The notes below the pieces were generated by a model, which had not been told where the DNA came from, ran no database searches, and was given only the letters and a program-made list of their open reading frames with translations. Both the position numbers and the translations under genes were made by a program. From JBEKHI01 sp050012355 (lineage in GTDB: Bacteria; Actinomycetota; Actinomycetes; Streptosporangiales; Streptosporangiaceae), in contig JBEKHI010000457.1 in NCBI GenBank assembly GCA_050012355.1, positions 1 to 6,345 of the forward strand: DNA of 6,345 nt. Reading direction: 5' to 3'. Positions 1 through 5,806 of the stretch are shown in pieces. Every line of letters begins with the position of its first letter. Within the stretch, counting starts at the first letter, position 1.

Positions 1-51
1 TGCCCGCCGCAATGCCAGGTAATCGCCGGCTGCGCCGGCCAGCGGGCTCAC
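1..51 (-). CDS. Start of a second RIT-type tyrosine recombinase (runs off the left edge)
   Basis: Only 17 codons are visible, read as VSPLAGAAGDYLALRRA. The GTG start overlaps the TGA stop of the upstream recombinase fragment by four bases (GTGA), which suggests translational coupling. The short peptide fits the N-terminus of a tyrosine-recombinase core-binding region: proteins of this kind often open with a segment resembling 'DYLALRRALGY', a match made from memory of the family. In RIT elements three recombinase genes follow each other closely, and this would be the second. The catalytic part lies outside the window, so function is inferred from the start peptide and context only. Confidence 0.6.
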   Translation of the reverse strand, partial: MSPLAGAAGDYLALRRA

Positions 52-193
52 TGCCCGGCTCCGGTCCACGGTGCCGTGACCTGCCGCAGGGATTCCATGT
101 CGACCTTGGCATAGATGGCGGTGGTGGCCAGGTCACGGTGCCGCAGGACCTGGCTGATCTCGGGCAGCCGCGTGCCGCGGCGCAAACTGGTAG
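48..193 (-). pseudogene. 3' fragment of the interrupted tyrosine recombinase (RitA-like C-terminus)
   Basis: The minus strand reads LRRGTRLPEISQVLRH, then RDLATTAIYAKVD, and ends ...TAPWTGAGQ-stop. This is the C-terminal end of a tyrosine recombinase, with the second active-site histidine in LRH and the nucleophilic tyrosine in AIYAKVD. No start or upstream catalytic motifs are attached; those lie about 3.8 kb away at 4011-5083. The frame is open only down from the junction repeat at 187-193. Joining the two parts at the shared CTGGTAG gives an in-frame protein of about 404 residues, the usual size for a RIT first recombinase. The join LRHSAATS-LRRG is one residue shorter than expected for the family (ATSMLRRG), so the true crossover point is probably a few bases from the repeat. 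As it stands this fragment cannot be expressed as a working enzyme. Confidence 0.85.
187..193. repeat. Left junction copy of the 7-bp core CTGGTAG
   Basis: CTGGTAG occurs here and again at 4011-4017 in the same orientation. Both copies sit at the same codon position of the split recombinase (ACC AG., Thr-Ser). To the left is recombinase coding sequence; to the right coding similarity stops. This is the expected picture for the end of an element inserted by site-specific recombination. Seven bases could match by chance, but the matched reading frame makes that unlikely. Confidence 0.7.
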
Positions 194-254
194 GGAGCGG
201 ATTACCAACCATGGTGAATAGGTCCAGCTGGTGGTATCGGGTGGGATGTATTCC

Positions 255-2366
255 TCAGGGCTGGTGGGGCTGGTTGCGGGCTAGCTCGGCGGCGTAGCGG
301 GTCCAGTCGCCGCCGGCCTGGTTGATCCATTTGGCGGCGGTGTTCTCGTGCAGGCCGAGCAGGTCGGCGAGGACGGCTGCGGGGAGCTGGGCGGCGAGGT
401 CGAGCAGTGCGGCCCGGCGTCCTGTCTGGGCGTAGATCCCGATGTGGCGGAGGCGTTCGCCGAGCCTGGAAGGTGTGATGGGGCGGCCGGGCAGGTGCCC
501 GGGGAACAGCCAGGTGGTGGCTTGCGGGGATCCGACGCCCCGATGGGTGCGCCCGTTGCTGGTGAGCTGGTCGATGGCGACGGCGAGCGGCGCGGGGACG
601 GGGACGTCGTGGCGGCCGAGCAGGAGGTGCGTGGTGCCGTCGCGGCGGGTGATCTGGCTGGTGGTCATGGCGGCGATCCGGGACAGCGGCTGCCCGTAGA
701 GCAGGAGCAGGGATCCGGCGACTCGGTCGGTGGGATCGAGTGCCGTGTCGTTCAGCAGCCGGGCGACGTGTGCCCACCGCTGGCCGGGGCTGATGGCGGG
801 ACCGGTCACGCGGGCCGGCGCGGGAATCGTCAGCAGGACGCAGTGGCGGCGCGTGCTGGCCCAGTTCAGGAAGTCTCGTGCCAGGCTGGCTGCGGGTCCG
901 GTGCGCAGCCATTGGTCGATGTCACCTTGCCCGCAGGCGCTGAGCTCGGTGCCGCGGGCATGGAGCCAGCTGAGCAGGGCGGTGGCGGCACGGACGTTGT
1001 TACGGGCTGTGGCGGTGGGGGTGCGGGGCCGCTCGCCGCGCTCGGCGGTGGTGCGCAGTCGGCGCATCACCTGCCAGGTGGCGTAGGACTGCACCAGCCG
1101 CCGGTCTGCTGCGGTCTCGATCGTTTCCAGGAGTTCGGCGAGCCAGTGCGCGGCGCGGGTGAGTTCCTCGTCGCGGGCCGACAGCGTCCCGTTGGCGGTG
1201 AGCATGTGCCGCAGGTAGTCTGCGGCCTGCCGTCGGGGGTGAGTGTCGAGTGCGTCGTGGGTGGCTGGCAGCTTCCCGGCGGCCACGTCGGCGAGTATTG
1301 CGGCTCCGGCGCCGCCGCGCAGCCAGTTCAGGGCGCTGCGCGGCTGGCGGGCGGCGGTGATCGCGTCGAATACGCCGGCCAGTTCCGGCGCGATGGTCCC
1401 GGTGCCGGCCGACAGCAGGTCGCGGGCGCGGCGGCACAGGCTGCATCGTGCGCACCGGCCTTTCTCGTAGAGCTTGTCTTCGGTGCCGCAGTCGCCGCAT
1501 GCGTGGGTGACCGCGATCCCGGTGCAGTCCGCGCAGGTGTCAGCCTCGGGTCCGGGCGGTGCGACGAGCCGCCGTTGCTGCCCGCATGATGCGCACGTGC
1601 CGCGGTGGCGCAGCGCGGTGGTGTAGCACGGGTCGCAGACCGGTCCTTCGGGCCACCGGGCGGCAGGCGGGCGGTCGTTCCCGCAGCGGGCGCAGGCCGC
1701 AGTGGCTCGTGGCGTGCACGATACGCAGACGGGGGCGCTGGTGCCGGCGAAGCTGCATTCTTTTGTCTTCCCGCAGATGCTGCACGTGGCGGATGGCATC
1801 TTGTAGCAGTTCACGCAGATGTCCGGGTTTCCGTCGCGTCCGCGGGCCGCGACCGGCGCGGTTTTCCCGCATGTCCCGCACTGGCGGTGGCGCCGCGGGT
1901 TGTCCCGGCGGAAGCAGACTTCGCAGGCCGGCTGGCCGGCGTCGTCCCGGCCGGCCCGGGGACGGACTTTGCCGCAGACGGCGCAGGTGACGGCGAGCTG
2001 CCAGGAACGGCACCGCTGGCAGACCGCGGAGCCGGCGTCGCCGCGGAACAACGGCTTGCCGCTCCGGCCGCAGGCCGTGCATGCCGGGACGGCCAGCACT
2101 GCCGAGCCGCGGGCGATCAGCGCGGCGGCCAGCTTCCCGGCGACCGGCGGTGCTCCCGCGGCCAGGGCTCCGGGATCAGCCGCCAGCGCGAGCGCCAGCT
2201 GCCGCAGTGCCTGCCCGCTGGGAGCGACCGCATCGACGGCCGTCTCGATCACCTGCCGGGGCAGCGAGCTGTCCGCCGCGACGGTCATCTCCACGATCTG
2301 GTCGCGGCGGCAGCGCGGGCATCCCCGTGACGCGCCGGTCTCGTGCCCGGCCGGGCACCGGGCCAC
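255..2366 (-). CDS. Zinc-ribbon-array protein with a catalytically degenerate tyrosine-recombinase domain
   Basis: This is the third cassette gene (703 aa), starting at a GTG two bases after the HTH stop. An upstream in-frame ATG at 2504 is unlikely because it would overlap most of the HTH gene and adds only a low-complexity Arg/Gly leader. The N-terminus has a Cys/His plus CPRC pair (residues 4-19). Seven four-cysteine CxxC...CxxC modules follow, at about 96-119, 128-151, 163-187, 195-217, 225-247, 258-281 and 290-308. Residues about 450-505 resemble a recombinase core-binding region. Residues 550-690 keep the framework of the catalytic domain: YGQPLSRIAAM where Xer-type enzymes have GLRxSEL, WLFPG, and LADLLGLHENTAAKWI where they have LGH...Y. 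The first arginine is proline, the HxLR motif is missing and the tyrosine position is tryptophan (about 680). It is probably a DNA-binding, non-catalytic partner of the integrase. That role is inferred; the architecture is directly visible. Confidence 0.85.
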   Translation of the reverse strand: MARCPAGHETGASRGCPRCRRDQIVEMTVAADSSLPRQVIETAVDAVAPSGQALRQLALALAADPGALAAGAPPVAGKLAAALIARGSAVLAVPACTACGRSGKPLFRGDAGSAVCQRCRSWQLAVTCAVCGKVRPRAGRDDAGQPACEVCFRRDNPRRHRQCGTCGKTAPVAARGRDGNPDICVNCYKMPSATCSICGKTKECSFAGTSAPVCVSCTPRATAACARCGNDRPPAARWPEGPVCDPCYTTALRHRGTCASCGQQRRLVAPPGPEADTCADCTGIAVTHACGDCGTEDKLYEKGRCARCSLCRRARDLLSAGTGTIAPELAGVFDAITAARQPRSALNWLRGGAGAAILADVAAGKLPATHDALDTHPRRQAADYLRHMLTANGTLSARDEELTRAAHWLAELLETIETAADRRLVQSYATWQVMRRLRTTAERGERPRTPTATARNNVRAATALLSWLHARGTELSACGQGDIDQWLRTGPAASLARDFLNWASTRRHCVLLTIPAPARVTGPAISPGQRWAHVARLLNDTALDPTDRVAGSLLLLYGQPLSRIAAMTTSQITRRDGTTHLLLGRHDVPVPAPLAVAIDQLTSNGRTHRGVGSPQATTWLFPGHLPGRPITPSRLGERLRHIGIYAQTGRRAALLDLAAQLPAAVLADLLGLHENTAAKWINQAGGDWTRYAAELARNQPHQP

Positions 2367-2368
2367 GG

Positions 2369-2689
2369 CTACGGACGGCCCGTGACCCGGGCCCGGACCG
2401 GCCGCGGTGCGGGCGCCGGCGCCGCTGCCGCCCGCTTGCCGGCAGCGGCGGTCCCGGTGACCGGCTCGACGAGATCGCCTGGCCCGCAGCCGAGGATGTC
2501 GCACAGTGCGGCGAGGGTGGCCAGGCTGAGCCGTTCCGGGGTGCCGGTCACGAGCCGGTAGACCTGCTCACGGGACAACGTGACTCCGCGTTCGGCCAGC
2601 AGCGGCCCGAGCTGTGTCGTGGCGTACATGTCGTTGTCGGCCATCAGCCGCCGCAGGTGCCACCGGTAGCCGGTCTTGCGTGCCGTCAA
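2369..2689 (-). CDS. Small Cro/CI-type helix-turn-helix protein
   Basis: 106 residues. Residues 27-77 form a XRE/Cro-type HTH region, with the helix-turn-helix around SREQVYRLVTGTPERLS (39-55) followed by LATLAALCDILGCGPGDLVEPV. The tail (78-106) is Ala/Pro/Arg-rich and probably disordered. The start is a TTG that overlaps the TGA stop of the integrase by four bases (TTGA), with AGGA six bases upstream; related proteins begin MTARKTGY as far as I recall, which supports this start. Being the middle gene of a coupled three-gene unit, it could repress or tune the integrase genes, or act as a directionality or DNA-architecture factor. The sequence does not decide between these. No dedicated operator is evident, although the palindrome at 3978-3994 is one candidate target. 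Confidence 0.85.
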   Translation of the reverse strand: MTARKTGYRWHLRRLMADNDMYATTQLGPLLAERGVTLSREQVYRLVTGTPERLSLATLAALCDILGCGPGDLVEPVTGTAAAGKRAAAAPAPAPRPVRARVTGRP

Positions 2690-3810
2690 CTTCCGTCCTT
2701 TCCGTCTGCCTCGAACGCGCGGGCCAGCGCCGATCGCAGCATCTTGTTCCGCGCGTCCTGCCCGACCGTCGTGTATGTCGCCGTCGTCGAGGCCCAGGAA
2801 TGCCCGGCCTGCTGCTGCACGAACAGCGGGTCAGCGCCGTCCTCGATCAGGTGCGAGACATACGAATGACGCAGGCAGTGGACCGATAGCTCCGCCGGGA
2901 GCCCGGCAGCCAGCCGCCACGCCGCGAACCGCTCATCGACCGACCGCGGCGAGATCCGCTCGCCGCGCTCGGTCAGCCACAGCGCCGGATGCGATCGCTG
3001 CGCGTGCCGGGGCCGGACGTCGTCGAGGTACTGTGCCAGCGCCTCCGCCGTCCACGGCATCACGGTGGCGACCGCGCGCCGCCGTGGCGGGCTTCCCCGC
3101 ATCGCCTTCCCGAACCGGACATGGCACACCCCTAGCCTCCCCAGCTCCGGGGCTGCGGGGTTCGGCGCGAAGTCCGCCACGTCGAGCATCGCCGCCTCCC
3201 GGCGGCGCAGTCCCCACCCGTAGATCACCTTGAAAAGCGTCGCGTCGCGGAACGACGCCAGCCACCCCTTGCGCCGTGACCCTGCGGCCCGCTCCACGTG
3301 ATCATCGGCAGTATCGAAGAACGCCTGCAGCTCAGCCCGGGTCAGCGGGCGGCGCCCGGCCCGGCCCTCATGCTCGGACACGTGCACCGCGGCGTTCCGC
3401 TCGCCGAGCACCTGGACCGGGACCGCCCCAGCACGCTGCTCGCACTCGCTGACCCAGCCGTACCGCGGATCGCACACGTAATCCAGGAACAGCGCCAGCG
3501 ACCCCTGATAGGACCGGACCGTCGAATGCGCCCACCCTCCGGAAGCGACCCACGAATCCGCCTGCGCTGCCGACCACTGCCACGGCCAGCACCCGGTGAA
3601 CTCACCGAACTGCCGCACCACACGTTCCCGCTCATCGATCAGCTTGGCCGTCAGCCGACGTGCCAGCTGCTGATTCCGCCAGCCGGCCAGCATCTCCTCC
3701 AGCAACGCCGCCCCCGGCGAAACCGGCACCGCGCCGTCCGCGCCGACCAGCGCGAGCGCCCCCAGAACTGCCCCCACCCGTTCCCCTCCCGCATGCACCG
3801 GATACATCAT
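2686..3810 (-). CDS. Active-type tyrosine recombinase (integrase of the inserted element)
   Basis: 374 residues from the ATG at 3810. A core-binding SAM-like domain spans about 40-127 and the catalytic domain about 160-360. All catalytic positions are present: Arg202 in YGWGLRRREA, Lys235 in RFGKAMRG, His311 and Arg314 in HCLRHSY, His337 in AGHSW and Tyr346 in TATYTTVG. It should cut and rejoin DNA through a 3'-phosphotyrosine and is the likely enzyme moving the element. The frame is open to a GTG at 3843, but that start has AGGA only one base away. The ATG at 3810 has GGTGA five bases upstream, and the protein then begins MMYPVHAGGERV; the ATG at 3807 is also possible. It is the first gene of the cassette, about 200 bp from the element's right end. 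Length and motifs look intact, with no sign of decay. Confidence 0.92.
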   Translation of the reverse strand: MMYPVHAGGERVGAVLGALALVGADGAVPVSPGAALLEEMLAGWRNQQLARRLTAKLIDERERVVRQFGEFTGCWPWQWSAAQADSWVASGGWAHSTVRSYQGSLALFLDYVCDPRYGWVSECEQRAGAVPVQVLGERNAAVHVSEHEGRAGRRPLTRAELQAFFDTADDHVERAAGSRRKGWLASFRDATLFKVIYGWGLRRREAAMLDVADFAPNPAAPELGRLGVCHVRFGKAMRGSPPRRRAVATVMPWTAEALAQYLDDVRPRHAQRSHPALWLTERGERISPRSVDERFAAWRLAAGLPAELSVHCLRHSYVSHLIEDGADPLFVQQQAGHSWASTTATYTTVGQDARNKMLRSALARAFEADGKDGS

Positions 3811-4010
3811 GTAGTCACCCAGCGCAACCGATCTGGATGCCACATCCTGTCATCGAGTGCAACAGGCGACCGGAAACCCCCGGAAATACGGCGTGTCCCG
3901 CGACCACCGCCCGAGATAAACGGACAGCCGGTAACACCGCAACCCCTGCCAGGCCTTCCCCACACGAACGACGGAATGTTGCATCTGATGCAACTCCGCG
4001 CCTTTGCATG
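3811..4010 (-). promoter_or_regulatory. Non-coding right end of the element and integrase upstream region
   Basis: About 200 bp between the integrase start and the right junction. The split recombinase frame reads through to 3815, but with no family similarity after the junction. The region must hold the promoter for the three-gene unit. A weak candidate on the minus strand is TTGCGG, a 17-base spacer and TTATCT (around 3916-3944), but its -10 match is poor. A half-copy of the 3978-3994 palindrome, ending GAGTGCAAC, lies at about 3847-3863. These could be recombinase or HTH binding sites; assignment is tentative. Confidence 0.35.
3978..3994. repeat. Palindrome GTTGCATC-T-GATGCAAC near the right junction
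   Basis: Two perfect 8-bp arms are separated by one base. A further TTGCAT lies at 4004-4009, directly beside the CTGGTAG core, 25 bp from the first TTGCAT (3979-3984). Three copies of the hexamer within 31 bp at the element end look like binding sites for the element's recombinase or its HTH protein. Which protein binds is unknown. Confidence 0.6.
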
Positions 4011-4017
4011 CTGGTAG
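4011..4017. repeat. Right junction copy of the 7-bp core CTGGTAG
   Basis: This matches the copy at 187-193 and lies in the same codon frame of the split recombinase. Recombinase similarity continues to the right (minus-strand ...HRLRHSAATS) and is lost to the left after SMQRRG. The next bases on the element side include GCATGC (4006-4011). Confidence 0.7.
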
Positions 4018-5083
4018 CCGCTGAATGCCGAAGCCGGTGCGAGTAAACCGGCCCGCTTCCCGCGCGCTGCCCGGCGGCGAACACCGCCGCGGTGACCCCG
4101 CCCGTCGTCATCCCGCGGTGCGGCGCGCGGACCCGCAAGAACACCCGCCGGGTGCCCTCGAACGGCTCCGGCCGGCCATCACGCAGGTAGCCGGCGATCG
4201 CCTCGCCGGCATCGGCGGGCAGCGGCAGCCGCTCACTGCGGTTCCCCTTGCCGCGCACCGTGATCTCCCCTGCCCGCCAGCCGATGTCGTCCAGGGTCAG
4301 CGCGGCGACCTCCCCGGCACGCAGCCCGAGCCGGGCCAGAAGGGTAAGCATCGCGAAATCCCGCCGCCCCGCCGGGGTGTCCCGGTCGCAGCTGGCCAGC
4401 AGCGCGGTGACCTGCCCGGGTTCCAGCGCCTTCGGCAACCCGGCCAGCCGCCGGCTCGCCACCGCGGGCACCGCCCAGGCCAGCGGCCCGGGAATTTCCC
4501 CCGCGACGTGCAGGTATCCCAGCAGCGACCGCAGCGCGGCCACCGTCATCTTCGCCGTGCCCTTCCGCTGCCCCGGGCACGTCTCCAGCACGAACCCGGT
4601 CACCTCGGCCGACGTCAGACCCGCCAGGTCAAGGACCCCGCCAGCGTCCCGCCCGGCCAGGAAAGGCCGGACCCGGTCCGCGTAGCCGCGGGCCGTCCCG
4701 GCCGTGACACCGCGCTCGCTGAGCAGGTAGCGCCGGTACCGGTCCAGCAGCGCCTCCGCAGGCGCCGCCGGCGCGGACGGCGGCTCAGGCGGTACCGCAC
4801 CCGCGCTGCGCAGATAGGCCAGCAGCGGCGCGAGTGCCTTCGGCGACAAGTACAACGTGTATCCGGCCGCCCGGCGGGCGGCCAGGAAACGGCCCGCCAC
4901 CTCAGTGGTGAGCCCGGACGCGTCCGCCCCCTCAGATGCAAGCCAGCGGCTCAGATGCCCCATCACGAACATCTGCCCGCTCGCCGAATTACCCGTATAC
5001 CCCAGCCGGGCCAGCTCCGCGACGAACCCAGCCGCGTACTCCTCCAGCGGGCCAGTCACCCTCGCCCGCGACGGATCCCTCAT
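4011..5083 (-). pseudogene. 5' part of the interrupted tyrosine recombinase (RitA-like)
   Basis: From the ATG at 5083 (AAGGTGG about nine bases upstream) the protein begins MRDPSRARVTGPLEEYAAGF. An in-frame GTG at 5134 would add 17 residues without a family match. A long two-part core-binding region (about 10-200) includes LLDRYRRYLLSERGVTAGTA. The catalytic domain follows, with Arg255 in RLGLRAGEVAALTLDDI, Lys279 in VRGKGNRSERLPLP and His349/Arg352 in SHRLRHSAATSM. Genuine similarity ends there, at about residue 359. The frame then runs about 62 codons into the inserted element, to a stop at 3815, adding a sequence unlike any recombinase C-terminus. The second active-site histidine and the tyrosine are left behind at 48-193. 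If made, the product could bind DNA but not recombine it. Family assignment is confident; the RIT label rests on the size, N-terminal type and overlapping next gene. Confidence 0.88.
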
Positions 5084-5132
5084 GATCGACCGCCACCTTC
5101 CTCTCCGAAGACCGAAGAGACGAGTGTCGATC
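5084..5132 (-). promoter_or_regulatory. Structured leader in front of the RIT recombinase start
   Basis: In the transcript direction, GATCGAC (5132-5126) can pair with GTCGATC (5090-5084), which lies directly before the ATG. Inside is a second hairpin with a 7-bp stem, CTCTTCG...CGGAGAG (5119-5101, one G-U pair, 5-base loop). The ribosome-binding sequence AAGGTGG lies between the inner hairpin and the outer stem. The fold could limit initiation when RNA is transcribed from outside. This is a sequence-level prediction without an energy calculation. Confidence 0.45.
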
Positions 5133-5144
5133 ACGGCACCCGGA

Positions 5145-5252
5145 TTATGCCGACCTTTCAGCCGCCGGTAAGACCGCCGCCACCAGCCCCCGCCGCGAGA
5201 TCGGCATAACCGGGAGGTCGGCGTAATGGGTGTTATGCCGACGTCGGCATAA
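5145..5252. repeat. Array of five TCGGCATAA-type sites at the RIT end
   Basis: TTATGCCGA occurs at 5145-5153 and 5233-5241, and its complement TCGGCATAA at 5201-5209 and 5244-5252; a one-mismatch copy, TCGGCGTAA, is at 5218-5226. The two direct copies at 5201 and 5218 are 17 bp apart; the last two face each other across two bases. Repeated, mixed-orientation short sites upstream of the first recombinase are what one expects for recombinase binding sites at an element end. The assignment to the RIT enzymes is inferred from position. Confidence 0.7.
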
Positions 5253-5258
5253 CACCCA
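5227..5258. repeat. Perfect 32-bp palindrome at the RIT/IS256 junction
   Basis: TGGGTGTTATGCCGAC is followed at once by its exact complement, GTCGGCATAACACCCA, with no spacer. The outer ACCCA of the right arm (5254-5258) is already in the IS256-type coding frame (Thr-His-Tyr). The symmetry therefore spans the boundary between the two elements. It could be a paired recombinase site or a cruciform-forming end. Confidence 0.9.
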
Positions 5259-5751
5259 CTACCACCGCAACCTGCTCACCCGGGTGCCCAAGTCCGCGCA
5301 GCCGTGGGTCTCCACGCTGGTCCGCACCATCTTCGAGCAGCCCGACGCCGCCTCCGTCCGCGCCCAGCACGCCCACGTCGTCCAGGCCCTCGAAGCGAAA
5401 CTGCCGCAGGCTGCCGAGCACCTGGACGAGGCACGCGAGGACATCCTCGCGTTCACCGCCTTCCCCCGCGAGGTCTGGCGGCAGATCTGGTCCAACAACC
5501 CCCAGGAGCGGCTGAACAAGGAGATCAGGAGGCGCACCGACGTCGTCGGGATCTTCCCCGGCCGTGACGCCATCATCCGCCTCGTCGGCGCCGTCCTGGC
5601 CGAGCAGAACGACGAATGGACCGAAGCCCGCCGCTACATGGGACCCGAAATACTCGCCGCCTGCCGTAAAGCACGCCACGCCGACGCCAATTCCGAGGGA
5701 CAGGAGAATACCACTGGTGCAGAATTGACAATTGGTGCGATTCCCGCTTAA
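5254..5751 (+). pseudogene. 3' remnant of an IS256/Mutator-family transposase
   Basis: About 165 codons with clear IS256-family C-terminal sequence: THYHRNLLTRVPKSAQPWV near the start, then FPREVWRQIWSNNPQERLNK, EIRRRTDVVGIFPGRDAIIR and LVGAVLAEQNDEWTEARRYM. The third catalytic glutamate of this DDE family is expected in the ERLNKEIRRR region, which is present. Full-length members are around 400 residues, so the N-terminal half with the two catalytic aspartates is missing. The frame opens at a GTG at 5230 inside the palindrome, but that is not a genuine start. The gene was apparently cut by the RIT insertion, and its 5' part may lie beyond the left end of the RIT element. No frameshift is seen in the remaining part. 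Confidence 0.92.
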
Positions 5752-5775
5752 ATAGAAACAGATCGCGGGGCGGTC

Positions 5776-5806
5776 TTCTTATACACCACGCCCCTGGACG
5801 CGGCCC
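5776..5806. repeat. Possible terminal repeat of the IS256-family element
   Basis: About 25 bp after the transposase stop, the sequence TTATACACCACGCCCCTGGA followed by CGCGGCC resembles the outer ends of actinobacterial Mutator-type elements (read inward, ..TCCAGGGGCGTGGTGTA). The partner repeat would be outside the window, so neither the exact end nor a target duplication can be confirmed. Confidence 0.4.

Larger units (their letters stand above)
187..4017 (-). mobile_element. 3.8-kb three-gene tyrosine-recombinase element inserted in a recombinase gene
   Basis: The segment is bounded by CTGGTAG repeats that split one tyrosine-recombinase reading frame, so its borders are known to within about 10 bp. 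It carries three minus-strand genes in the order active tyrosine recombinase, small HTH protein, and zinc-ribbon/inactive-recombinase protein, with a 4-bp overlap and a 2-bp gap between them. No cargo genes, long terminal inverted repeats or DDE transposase are present. The layout (short recombinase, long recombinase-like protein, small accessory protein, specific target, no long repeats) recalls the Tn554 tnpA-tnpB-tnpC arrangement, but gene order, the zinc modules and the loss of catalytic residues differ. Kinship with Tn554 is an inference. The non-coding left end (194-254) holds the 8-bp palindrome ACCATGGT and no recognisable gene. Confidence 0.75.
1..5253 (-). mobile_element. RIT-type element, right portion, carrying the nested 3.8-kb element
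   Basis: Two consecutive, overlapping recombinase genes on one strand (the split one and the start at 51), preceded by terminal repeat-like sites, fit a recombinase-in-trio element. The right end is placed at about 5253, where IS256-family coding similarity begins. The left end and the remaining genes lie outside the window, so the number of recombinases is unproven. Without the insert, the visible part would be about 1.4 kb. Confidence 0.55.

Noticed and set aside
348..1589. Long plus-strand open frame (413 codons) opposite the zinc-array gene
   Set aside because: It is a mirror of a GC-rich gene: Gly/Ala/Val-rich with no recognisable domain, while the minus strand shows ordered CxxC modules.
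1605..2330. Plus-strand open frame of 241 codons
   Set aside because: It lies opposite the cysteine-rich region, is low complexity and has no family features; a shadow of the minus-strand gene.
2367..2504. Upstream ATG at 2504 for the zinc-array protein
   Set aside because: It would overlap the HTH gene by about 135 bases and adds only an Arg/Gly-rich stretch; the GTG at 2366 begins just before the first Cys/His module and two bases after the HTH stop.
4025..5209. Plus-strand open frame of 394 codons
   Set aside because: It is Arg/Pro/Gln-rich and lies exactly opposite the recombinase with clear catalytic motifs.
5230..5253. GTG at 5230 as a true start of the transposase
   Set aside because: It lies in the palindrome of the adjoining element; similarity to IS256 proteins begins only at THYHRN (5254), and the N-terminal half of the enzyme is absent.
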